Assembly (NCBI RefSeq): GCF_001680005.1
Contig: NC_033567.1
Location: forward strand, 1,550,001-1,614,000
Length of the DNA stretch: 64,000 nt
Direction of reading: 5' to 3'
From: Plasmodium coatneyi
Lineage: Eukaryota; Apicomplexa; Aconoidasida; Haemosporida; Plasmodiidae
Shown here: piece after piece, positions 59,501-64,000 of the stretch
Position numbering within the stretch: position 1 is the stretch's first letter
Layout of the letters: the number at the start of each line of letters is the position of its first letter
The notes under the pieces: generated by a model
Seen by the model: only the letters and a program-made list of their open reading frames with translations
Told to the model about the DNA's origin: nothing
Database searches by the model: none
Program-made: the position numbers and the translations under genes

Positions 59501-60036
59501 TTTTTGGGAATTTATGGAATGTGACAGACGGAGAAGTGGACGGATTTACACAAAACTTTTTCTGGAAATGGACACAGCCAAATTCTTCATCCCTATTTTG
59601 CTCCAACTATAATTATAACGGTGTCCAAATGGAAAACGTTTCAACATTTTGCTTTCGCTTCTTCGCAAAAATGTTAAGGGGGGTCTCACAAATGGATATG
59701 CGCGAGGAACACACAGAACGGGGAAGCAACTCCTGGAGGGATGACGATAGTAACCATAATGGTGGCAGTGACGACCTTCTAATCGAAGTGGGGGACAATT
59801 TCGTCACGATCGATTTTGACACGTACACATACTTCAAGAAGAATTATTTTTTTTATAAATATTTCCAAAAATGCTACAACGGCAACATCGTTTTGAATCA
59901 AAACCTTTTTAGTATAAATCAGAACCGGAAGTACTCCTGGCTTAGTATGACAGAGGCTTTAGCGGAAGCCAAGCAATTTTGTCGCTTACCAAATACGACC
60001 GGTTCGGCCGTTGTTATTTATGGCCTACCTTTGTAG
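44551..60036 (+). CDS. Giant separase (peptidase family C50)
   Basis: A single uninterrupted frame of 5161 codons. Separase is the cysteine protease that cleaves the cohesin kleisin subunit at anaphase onset. The protease domain is at the extreme C-terminus. Catalytic His4806 is in VYCGHQGGEQYI. Catalytic Cys4955 is in FLIGCSSGLLSSHGFD. They are followed by GTPYDYIVGGCVFVFGNLWN, VTDGEVDGF and the terminal GSAVVIYGLPL, all close to animal and yeast separases. Upstream, over 4000 residues are mostly helical segments rich in Leu, Phe, Tyr and Lys, broken by Asn/Asp/Ser low-complexity inserts (for example DNA 47014-47115 Asp-rich, 54247-54325 Thr/Asp/Gly repeats, 58168-58200 Asn-Ser runs, 58408-58440 Ser-Glu repeats). 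It is over twice the length of human separase (about 2100). No securin-like gene was seen nearby. It matches recalled PF3D7_0809600. Confidence 0.95.
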   Translation: MIRKESNIYEKLDRIVCDVLRNIDAEAKGVGEEAHDKGSTNYADEKNTNERVYKKFFELFNKESYLEKLTHDELVAAYRDKNAHKYLFYMFECLLNKITQTRNVRHLDFLFLILRYITYLWFLLSNDDKVVLIFYYYFKFVDLLFNLKFVRCSFFVNIYNLLIYFYMKDKRKKKKIVFPVKKLTEKEAGFHIKNVITELNKIIANENAHFVESVGKENKSVNVQGHTLSCGNAEEDACTHAGTQNVYDYLWVGYNPGQNQPQEKKHKNKHTEKIKSDGTEEEKSFFLITKCQNWNNESCNFPIFSIFSVSASYNLFLNITKHLFKISVYDFGIFFPLLSTLNVEFLLSHFHLFEILHYVQLEEVNTDIRDSKKETKIVSISSSQSTPYKANEQVTTEQKKHLANNEGIFSNNNKSYKKILWNILFEELKKVYIVDTKNVNYTLKMLKYSFSFFLFEEKFALKGKDCGTPVTNKKEHTFAHISQIYLKELLKFSLSFVNSLMSSRTLNEEVIFKAISYVFYLLSKLICNTSNNLRKCILLNNDNNLTLVALITYIYKYFKRVYLEKDVTGDVQKGGNRTSVGSGEGQNKLKYTFVTLEKVYQKIQECLYIVLTVDEFVEGNVKKKLAQCSDGAMSHSDGRHDERQNADCCDLYFCIIIKINKMNMFYSNLEIIKMLSQKDRNVFRKYIYTINKNNENFGSFFSCLLNIDYKENQHDTLLKKYISNLKEKKNYKNKKLIKLMKPYHSPLKYIILKNEIDQDGAKKSSARKSTLAVNFSHTDYNIHTFGDDKRKVTDLRAKRKSMYEFGRGEKGSDHSRPLQNDDGMDGDSADDITTDETSSDDDPTDKDSADCDETEPMDSPLSCPRSCPKDYFSDGLKRVDASHSHPKVKKKDMPIFENSTLRIRKKQLDGTNIDFKNVCHSITLTIKRCILISESIITYFKTHQGFEANFNIYVCKNIFINFLRVCLLCGSLFSYLCVKLNYEEMLKQMYDSNLIIMSYNIFDKYISFVLDQDVKRLRKYKNVLQVSTRRLNRGATSSVNASTSVNEQKEAFSTVTAYTQLHRDDIYDVLGDRGNQRGNTFFLSDQDEFIETLYLNTFMIVINIISVWEMYLEIPVEVLNKMKYTFFELFYNTTIKVIKFIKKDKGFFFLLNILKFIYLKFVSLPFNPINIHTTIKLHDFYEFLINDGDEDVKKEEEQKFNSENMYLNSISPLKFLNNPENDAQRENRTSVPKLNLCCDDRVLSKEHDYNVLSVNKKKRVSMGGLVPIFLNNSSRKRRRTNIDPYTSYDSFENNDNGSYSTVRNGVPTGNAQMGDKTSARVKYDLREGQYESENVHVNDNINDNVNVTPKRNYDHAQPEEQEESDPFRNTYLSNYYIPHIDLLFIILDLEVFYYFEKKEYKKIIISVENTFKSIIGKCDYNTKEYLRSSISYIYNCYQQVHLQDNKINIQSCIVIRHIFNLYIKSKVFYLCKKIKKKLAHYKDSYTNDGVLKTGYNKIYNGLFSSEKWKNFFYIHYDSDNLGRNKRVKIINSLLIVHINTLLFLIFYEYLSKYVTKKFLFFFRFFVFFFNKLCVAILSLVNSSNHLEIFNLFDWRNVGQANHSEEELAVKIRNAIRLVQNCSTPPQDEEISPYKIYTNGRSKPIVMIDIDELLVTYIQLNFTFCRSCCFFIFFKNVCSQKYEIILRENFTSNYFERFKKNRDLFDPIDAVKENAGKNDNEWGESHTAEELSPYGEPTLNDSFDEESDENCRSDSSSSGLSQSSFTLIEYTDYSKNVDYIFLEFVLEKIEEMDVDYYYRNVLNNCYYVIKIETLYNYIYKNEQLLCRFAFLNNVYYLYKVYYHMFVWSSNKSHPMGKNNIAVEGIKGEENLSNLYNDIFYIFDVNRILGETFSSRYVQLVDQANTSDFTPTGTPDKIGRIPPYGCVNDYRPTQRRSIEESPYFLCNIYNFKLKLFHPLNFEKRDLPKGRERNPFDNFLMVNKNYLLDLKHKHEKVNKYINNYMVYLYHVVLRFYYNENGIDREKLSFHHIVYLFQSAFDTFNRKICGNRHDTVCSPFVQGVGKDKGTPPNVSPVNIIAKCDLKKNILLIFDILNNIYDVYHGNIFENSNWADSTVTQIDTKLIGYLSEMYKIAYLYKMYHCCLLILVLCLMFTSRFWLVYVFNEKHEYGQHGEYCQPATRGKRKIGRKPNERSVDKDTLLRNGTNLGRGAGRRGKSKDRAYDTNEEMTESNKRRRAYILTGIYDKIASKRNEDNVKETYNDLHNYMQMLIVCTSIFYLSFLCIEKIQTNLQNIYFLNCGNSLYNCYVHFYGYVEKFCKEHCEDKLYASSFFFDTFHLDLINLKLQAYAKAGRYKSEMRKMKKALGESTRRVGAEPHGAVTTMSRDEHSGESRGSTRDNTQVDLFSKFPYLLYYNERAATECMSDLRITEKKYQSDGKHFFKNNICLYFNMVRYLYKKGSKYTGLLPFVNSYIISIVTLMKFTMGKYFSNFNVSSDFFSLKFEYPIKQFDMDMFTKVKKTEDEKENIKLTNKAILMNLENLYCNMFLNKDMCYQIKFVYTYYKKISSIMYKMNNFLLSYYYLKKNILFICDLVYLPEIVHDYLLLMNIILKSGRERIELLTQEEIFFENLNNQLSIFYKKNLDQETDTNYAKDKTVKDVNDFKIYEDSDFCNIDYVKTPLNTYLTKRHIYEYRNMLTQFLDYLTFLMKNPDHFRILSTKRRREVLHMLCLILFTKKRMSYFCSSKARPKKSKGVPTKGKGNCCDDGSAQLSGEDSTNKKNENRSDHDVVTPENVTKGNHGNQKMKNFEKNFLTCFNNCNEKKEETFFNFFLEKLFIISNFDTDIFDIELDDEGQVESLIKSQVLRDVSSLNFVSPGSAPSDDYFLSLGSEISSEQEKAAKNSKGETNQTNCIEETIHHECHRSAASHHSFKINDISVLNYLYLNYNFEQNLTYTENYITNRFFTLNCKKMNVYFVKILLYYINLIFLKIKNIFCDDCIYTIKKQQFLNSSANDCSRNIFFSLFLKLFRLFNFSKQTLTELCVNYFPGNENYAAYLEELSQGKKNGDPSTVQVYANHGRQITENTYTHNVEDKQNSCDDNASNGLDKMLLINFLEIFLYPHKNCSFLEVLTVCYEFLANMKNDKWKIMRKRNKHKMYALLKEAVTKWGDRSNPSVFLFQTVLVLLSLLLYYTCKRSLVHEMRKVAQFFLDFVFFFIENIKNNLIILQIIEAYGGGHTDEHTNGKADEKTDGKTGERTDGHPSARQTQVNLLKFYFRKLLSLLYLYTDELILYTIKNNIDQEISQKNYYRKHAHENLNIETISNYEYIGEPNLSEFCFYWDYAIVSMSHDKSDLYISRCFKNFLFVLIQIIKEEANNAGRLSGENEAATKGRTNSRDISKKRTDSPIEGDKECFNFYRKINNLLSVLNDEDLCKRLLIQGGCLPLSDDTIMGHLNENVNHCTDYAHEMYAANKGNFDHHSDAYNGAASSTPVLCSTMECKSKDHGGDAIIRESATLNPDEHSKIAIHAGVHLENDKMGPEQLCNPHTVNIFFTSMGKGGMEKNNQLGESNKTNRARSSDSSASDLPNGKDQLSKDIQLVRFLSCLYKNADSCIESKTGEYFHVEKIHLNIERFPVKEKWNYIKKLEKILKQYQHMIKIMCEILHESKNVDRNKSNLKMFIDLWWNNRYTLEQHLKILNLDISNSLGFSIHKLMSIPLISLNIRTKIVLNGSSNWKEDDQKEVSSIRSEKDNTQVNSAYNTLSIVNNQKYYLSTNFDLFVVLYYYSNMRNIITWINKWGRYFVPPRYWDSAHFINVLLNLTVFSIVLKNCNVQITQCKRKYLRWGDILGSHSSQMSKDERAFIGSVIPGDTTDGVNSFSSCNLNKQTNQNRGAAKSLIPIDKNVVTSYLPFINKDIETILLLEERKGKNKRRNTTSDQPYLLDINPPNGGKKRMIVSSTPRWSVNIQGGESHNDDCNATYRRTQREEVEHVEAISTVDNKYRIVIPKGESDSAYPDNTNSKNNTSRSNTHTDEKRGRRRTINIISEQTNNSIDSYCVNNYCVDGRSVYKNEKQSRDQKKVNSTIYGYVSPLKGNNFEYMKNQNQSDMLKKEGKRKRTTVAGTLNLDHLKKQDDDKEEKNKENIYLKYLDLKKKCDRGVLKCSFLKLRMYLYNILIDIFENNNIHPKNIFNLFNIINHSFLMDVIKCTMVDDELDGERLTYVKNVEHRRIRKNPVVVYIHNNLNRLPFENLEPLKDSYIVRGVQKTVTGYLYERVLAKIKVEEAKRKRLSLSSALPGEMDAAAGDIEEGEMGADRGTHQNSENLQNDDESNSNDDQSDDFRVDEYIKQEYSKKWKIDHVKNVPQSIIDPCTTSQLCNTEGENKNVSKKKRRSSLSYILTHHIEVSKNSEKNNDNYHHELNTCQVKAFNRYDDHGKTTSQVDRHNVLKEQPRDTLTPYGNESLSSARHVDANYGSRIVQARGKGRYSLIVSREETKGHLEKGDIPSKTNPSESAPDKGTKQVHVKGRGKKNSRKSICIEHSFLNPFSNNNNNNSSSSKKGQIGMPFSEDHFNGRNSCSQKGERKTLHNRSTEQKHKLGLSHSAKRRGSIKRMNPRSSCASSHPPSTESESESESVSSVELIQNEDELRKIFMSARKSMNIHNMMGSYKNEEYSFFCFKKKRKKSVSESEAYFDDEKKFSISCVEDVKKDNKRRSYSADPEHHSKASKMKYLKYVPYYIRSARLVDPKKSNIFFVINPNGDLKRTEDATYPFIYSKNKEKYKYKNWNGYFGKVPCEKTLLKHLCCDDLYVYCGHQGGEQYIKKDIIQNAILRYDDPLGGGQKGEEEKQGNSKKAQNRDGGIAKRSKNKAGNKGDPLFTQKKDKKRRNSCNFEVEKRVVDKGMKRKSVGDIIHIHSTSDSSDALCAQTEMEDDGSDVVGDDFGDAHFSANPNDGINSCVFLIGCSSGLLSSHGFDLDVWGTPYDYIVGGCVFVFGNLWNVTDGEVDGFTQNFFWKWTQPNSSSLFCSNYNYNGVQMENVSTFCFRFFAKMLRGVSQMDMREEHTERGSNSWRDDDSNHNGGSDDLLIEVGDNFVTIDFDTYTYFKKNYFFYKYFQKCYNGNIVLNQNLFSINQNRKYSWLSMTEALAEAKQFCRLPNTTGSAVVIYGLPL

Positions 60037-61124
60037 AATATAACGGGGAAGAAATACGTACCTGTGTTCTACGCCTTTTTTTTTTTTTTTGTGACCTATA
60101 GAAGTTTTTTTATTTTCGTATATTCCAGTTTGGCTTAATGTTTTTGTAAAATTTGTAACGGAAATTTCTTTTTTATGTTTAGTGTGGGGAGATAACGCGG
60201 GGGGTTCTTTTCCTACGCGTGATACAGATACACATTTGGTACATGTGTTATCACTGCGGATGGGATAAAGGTGTCCCTTCGTTGGCAACTAAGCGGCAGG
60301 GAACCGATTTATGCAGTTCCTTTCGCTTCCCCATTTCTTTTTAATTCTGTTCATAATTAAGGATGAAAAGTGAGATAACTAGAAGGGTGTTTAACCTGGG
60401 CAATAGCTGTGCATGCACAGGTAGGTTAATTATACCTGTGGACCCTTCACAAAAGGTTTTACAACCAAACCGCTGTTGTGTAGCAATGTGGATGATAAAC
60501 ATTGTAGCTGAATATCGCCTCAAGCGTGCACATACAAATGTGGATATACAAATGCGCAGGGAATGCTTAAAGTGGATGCACATTTGTATAAATATGTGGG
60601 TAAGAATGGAATCACGCTTGACGTCAGGAATACTCTGCCGAGAAAACAGCTGCACATTTCATCCGTAATACTGGAACATGTGGAAAAAAGTAAAGAGGGA
60701 AAAAAAAATATTAACAAATTTCTTTAGCATAACGAATCTGCAGAAGTGGAAAGGCGCCATTTTGTGGTTCAAAATTGAACCACTTAGCAGAATTACAGCG
60801 CGTATTTCTGGCCCCACTGCGCCAATTTTTTGCAAAAAAAAAAAAAAAACGAACTATTCACAAAAGGGATAAAATTTTAAATAATTTATATTTTTAATCC
60901 TCCAAAAGTATATAATATGTCGCATTATGCATAAATGGATAACCACATTGTATGCAGAAAAAAAATGTAGCCTTTTTGCGCAAAGTTCCAGTACTCCAAA
61001 TGAAGTAAATTAATTAAAAAAAAAAAAGGGGGAGGTATATTCTGTGAGGAGGGCAAAATATTCAGTAAACCCATGCTCACTCTGCCAAAGCGTTAGTCGT
61101 ACTTCCTTTTACTGAACGGGCAAA
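60037..61124. other. Intergenic region between separase and EAF6
   Basis: 1.1 kb with A/T tracts. A 101-codon frame (60363-60668) has no family resemblance and no coding-like bias, so I do not call it. Confidence 0.55.
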
Positions 61125-61445
61125 ATGAAGCATAAAGTTAAACGTGATATAATCAAGTGTAAGAAGAAATTGGAGAACTCCATCAAAGCCTTGGAAGAAA
61201 AAATTTTAAGACTTGAAATAGAATATCACCAAAATTGTAATGTTAATGGAGGGAATATAATGAAAGGATGGGATAACTACATAAAGAGGGCGTCCCTGGA
61301 ACCACTATGCTTTAAAACGTTTAGAGATGACTACAACGATGCCTACATAGAGCGGATGCTGTCCCTAACCTCTTGCACCTCCCCCGCGGCTGCCTTCTTT
61401 CAAAGTGAGAACACGGAACAGGTGAAGAATAACCAGGAAGGTTGA
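61125..61445 (+). CDS. EAF6-type subunit of NuA4 histone acetyltransferase
   Basis: A single-exon 106-residue protein. Residues about 8-40 form a coiled-coil helix (CKKKLENSIKALEEKILRLE). It is followed by the family hallmark: an aromatic/acidic segment (EIEYHQN) and then GGNIMKGWDNYIKR, which matches the YGNIIKGWD-Y motif of yeast and human EAF6. The C-terminal part SLTSCTSPAAAF resembles the FSKSSVTS-AA tail of the human protein. EAF6 is a small scaffold subunit shared by NuA4/TIP60 and MOZ/HBO1-type acetyltransferases. The start at ATG 61125 has an A-rich context (gcaaaATG). RuvB-like 1, another NuA4/TIP60 partner, is encoded 19 kb away on the same strand. The alternative is a generic short coiled-coil protein, but the GWD motif argues against that. 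Confidence 0.85.
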   Translation: MKHKVKRDIIKCKKKLENSIKALEEKILRLEIEYHQNCNVNGGNIMKGWDNYIKRASLEPLCFKTFRDDYNDAYIERMLSLTSCTSPAAAFFQSENTEQVKNNQEG

Positions 61446-62239
61446 GCAGTATATGAAAATTCGCTTACTTGCACAACAGCAGTGATGTAAAGTTTCTGCC
61501 TCATGATGGTTGAGCTCCAATTTGGTGCTCCCCTAAGTGCTGCCTTCTTTATTTTACTTAAAACAGCACAAATGTGTCATGCGACACCGTTACATATATC
61601 ACACAGTTCGGAAGAGCGAAACATCAAAACTGCGCCATAACGGCATGTAATAGCTGAATGAAAGGGATCCCCCCTCTTTGTAACGATGACCATGGGAGAA
61701 GACCACAAGTAGGAAAAACGACGAATGTCAGGATGGAACAAAATGTGTCCAAAACGTGGTGTATTTAATCTCTAAGTGGAGGAACACCTGTAAAGAAGCG
61801 TAAGCAGTGTGCCAGTCTGTGATCCTTACTGACGAATAATTAACAGAGTAACAAAAAAAAAAATAATGTTTTTTTTTTTTTTTTTTAAAAGAAAGTTTGA
61901 ACAGAGCAGTGTTATGAGAAGGTGCTCCAAGTGACAAACGGGTAAAACTACACGATGGAAAAGGGATGCACCATAACTGTGCAGATAAACCTACATATGT
62001 GCAAGCATATATAATATGTATAAATATATATATGCTTTTCTTTTTTTTTTCCTAATTCGCGCGGTGCCCCCTGGGGGGTACTCCTTCCCATGTGGAACTC
62101 CACACAGGGACGCGCGCCGCAAAAGCTGTTCCTCTTCACACAAAGGAACAACCACCGTCGTCCATTTTGCTTCGCACGTCGCAGTTCATTGAACAAATGA
62201 CACACGTGTTTGACTAATGACAAGCAATATTACGCCTTT
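61446..62239. other. Convergent intergenic region
   Basis: About 0.8 kb between EAF6 (+) and the unrecognised minus-strand gene, with a T tract at about 61869-61886 and no recognised gene. Confidence 0.55.
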
Positions 62240-63990
62240 TCATTTTTGTAAAATTTTTTTTTTAAACAAATTAATTTTAATTTTTTTTTGTAAAAATCTC
62301 CTTCTTCTGATAGAATGTTTTGTTCTTTTTCTCTTCGGCCGTATGTACTGATTTGATATATCCTTAATTTCTGACCAGCCTTCATTCGGGAGGACCTTAA
62401 AAAAGCGCCCCTTAAAAAAGAAGGAATTTTTTCTTCTGGTTTTCCATGGCAATTCCCACAGGGCTTGGTCATTTTGTTCCTTGTCTACTTCTTCATAGTG
62501 CTCTCCTTGACTGGGGCACAGAGCCAAGTCGTTTGAGTAGTCCTCCTCCGTTTTTACCAACGTGGTTTGTAATTTTAGGGACGATTTATTTAATTTGTTG
62601 AATCCTTTATAGAGATAAATATCGCATTCGTCCTCCAGTGTGAAGTTGACATTTTCACTCGGTTTCTCCTCCGTATCGGTTTCGTATTTAATGCGATGTG
62701 TGGGATTACCCTCATGTTGGCCGTTAATGCTAATCACGCTGGTAACTTCCGTTTTGGCGTCATTCGTTGGGTCTTCCCTGGGAATGGACAAATTCTCGAC
62801 GTCTTTTTCGTCTTCCCCATTAAGGAATTCCCCATCTGGATGACTTAACAAATTGGGGCTATTTTCTTGTAACTGCTTTTCCTTCTCCGTGTTAATGTGT
62901 AGAGAGTCCTCCTCCTTTTCCATAAAATGTTCAATGGGGAGCCCCGTGTACTCTGCTGATAAAATAACGTCATACATTTTGGGTCTTTCGACGTAGTTTT
63001 TCCTTTTCACGGATTTCTTTTTATCATCCGTTATGGTGATCTTTTTCGCCTTCGGGTTGTTCTCCCCCCCGTGCAGGTAGTTCATTTCCCCAGGTAGGTA
63101 GTTCATCCCACCCGGTAGGTAATCCACTTCGCTTGCTGTCCCTTCCTGATTCAAATTAGCCCAGTGTGGCACATGCCCCCTCATTTTTAGCTGTATGTAC
63201 ATGTCCTTTTTGGCGGAACATTCTCCCAACAATTTTATATAGGATGACAGATGATATGGGTGCGTCAAAATGTTGGGTATTTTTCTTATTCCAAAATTGT
63301 TTTCATAGCGTACAAAATCGAAGAGCCTTTTTCGGAAATATTTATCATACATGTTTACAATAAAGGATCTGGAAAACGTTGCATATTTTCTTACAAAATT
63401 GACTAAAAATGGGATACTCACCGTTTCGTAGCACCTTGAAAAAAGGGCAATAATTTCCGCATTGCTGTTATGGTTAATCGTTTGGCCCAAATAATTTATC
63501 ATATTTTCGTACGAAACTTGCGAATACTTATCCCTATACATTCCTATTCTACTTATTATCTTCAGGCACAATTCCGCACTGCAGTTTTTTACAATTTTAT
63601 ATGCAAACAGGTTATTTAAAACGTCTAATGGTACACTGTCAATGTCTAATATTTTTATCGTCTCCATTTGGTCATAATTTACATTTTTTGCAAACTTGTG
63701 TTTACGACGAGGAGGTTCTTGGATACTTTGCTTATTTAAAGAATCAATTAATTTCTTGTAATGTTTTTCTTTCGTGTTTTCATTATTAAATAAATTTGTG
63801 TCTTTGCTCAAATGTTTGAATTTTTTTGGCAACTCTTCCGATATTTTTAATTTACACAAAATGGAATTCCTAAACTTCATCAGATTCTTTTCATTTTTTT
63901 CAAAAAATTCTTTCATTTTTTCAACTTCCTTCTGTTCCTCTTCGTATATTTCGTTGATAAAGGAGTCCACTTTGTTCTTCCCTCTCCATT
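62240..63990 (-). CDS. Unrecognised conserved-looking protein, 5' end cut by window edge
   Basis: A minus-strand frame of about 583 codons ends at 62240. I do not recognise the family. The first in-frame Met is about 18 codons after the GTG at 63970. A splice acceptor ttgcag lies at 63991-63996 (read on the minus strand), so the true start is probably in an upstream exon outside the window. The N-terminal 250 residues are helical, Lys/Leu/Ile-rich and without low complexity (SYENMINYLGQTINHN, ALFSRCYETVSIPFLVNFVR), with successive helix pairs that could be an alpha-solenoid. Around residue 290 three 7-residue repeats (YLPGGMN type) occur. The rest is Glu/Asn-rich with a very basic C-terminus (KRKRTKHSIRRRRFLQKKIK) that could be a nuclear signal or RNA-binding tail. 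An organellar RNA-binding solenoid is possible but unproven. Confidence 0.8.
63067..63126 (-). repeat. Three 21-bp tandem repeats in the minus-strand gene
   Basis: Three adjacent 21-base units encode DYLPGGM, NYLPGEM and NYLHGGE-like heptads. They keep the frame and interrupt an otherwise non-repetitive region of the unrecognised protein. Confidence 0.85.
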
Positions 63991-64000
63991 CTGCAATTTT

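Noticed and set aside
60363..60668. 101-codon frame downstream of separase
   Set aside because: Cys/Met/Arg-rich composition unlike neighbouring proteins and no family resemblance.

Overview
The window is a nuclear segment from a malaria parasite. It has long A/T homopolymer tracts between genes, single-exon genes of several kb, short T-rich introns with consensus gt..ag ends, low-complexity Asn/Lys/Asp inserts inside conserved domains, and an apicoplast-targeted ribosomal protein. The moderate A+T content points to the P. vivax / P. knowlesi / P. cynomolgi group rather than P. falciparum; I cannot fix the species. From memory, the gene order matches the P. falciparum chromosome 8 block around PF3D7_0809500 to PF3D7_0810500, read in reverse.

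Left part (1-23 kb): a compact nine-exon PP2C phosphatase (2500-5093, +) and an aquaporin-2-like channel (5425-7380, -) are convergent. A 4.5 kb gap follows. A second PP2C (PPM5-like, 11915-15336, +) may start in a distant exon encoding an acylation-type N-terminus. A COQ8/ADCK3 atypical kinase (16450-19263, -) converges on it and is divergent from a two-exon apicoplast bL33 gene (20305-20883, +). Acyl-CoA-binding protein follows (22558-22836, +).

Middle (23-39 kb): a mostly empty 4 kb gap holds one speculative tiny spliced gene. A four-exon JmjN-JmjC-C5HC2 histone demethylase candidate (27210-33199, +) comes next, with a 1.4 kb repeat-rich third intron. A four-exon TPR-like protein of unknown identity (34836-38890, +) follows.

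Right part (40-64 kb): a five-exon RuvB-like 1 helicase (40071-42423, +), a giant single-exon separase of 5161 codons (44551-60036, +), an EAF6-type NuA4 acetyltransferase subunit (61125-61445, +), and an unrecognised gene on the minus strand running to the window edge (62240-63990).

Functionally the window mixes phosphatase signalling, membrane transport, mitochondrial ubiquinone and apicoplast translation functions, lipid binding, and a run of chromatin or chromosome-segregation genes (JmjC, RUVBL1, separase, EAF6). I saw no tRNA, rRNA, transposon or CRISPR. I found no clearly new system. The most useful points are the predicted exon structures, the candidate acylated N-terminus of the PPM5-like phosphatase, the unusual aquaporin pore motif, and the insertion inside the separase catalytic core.
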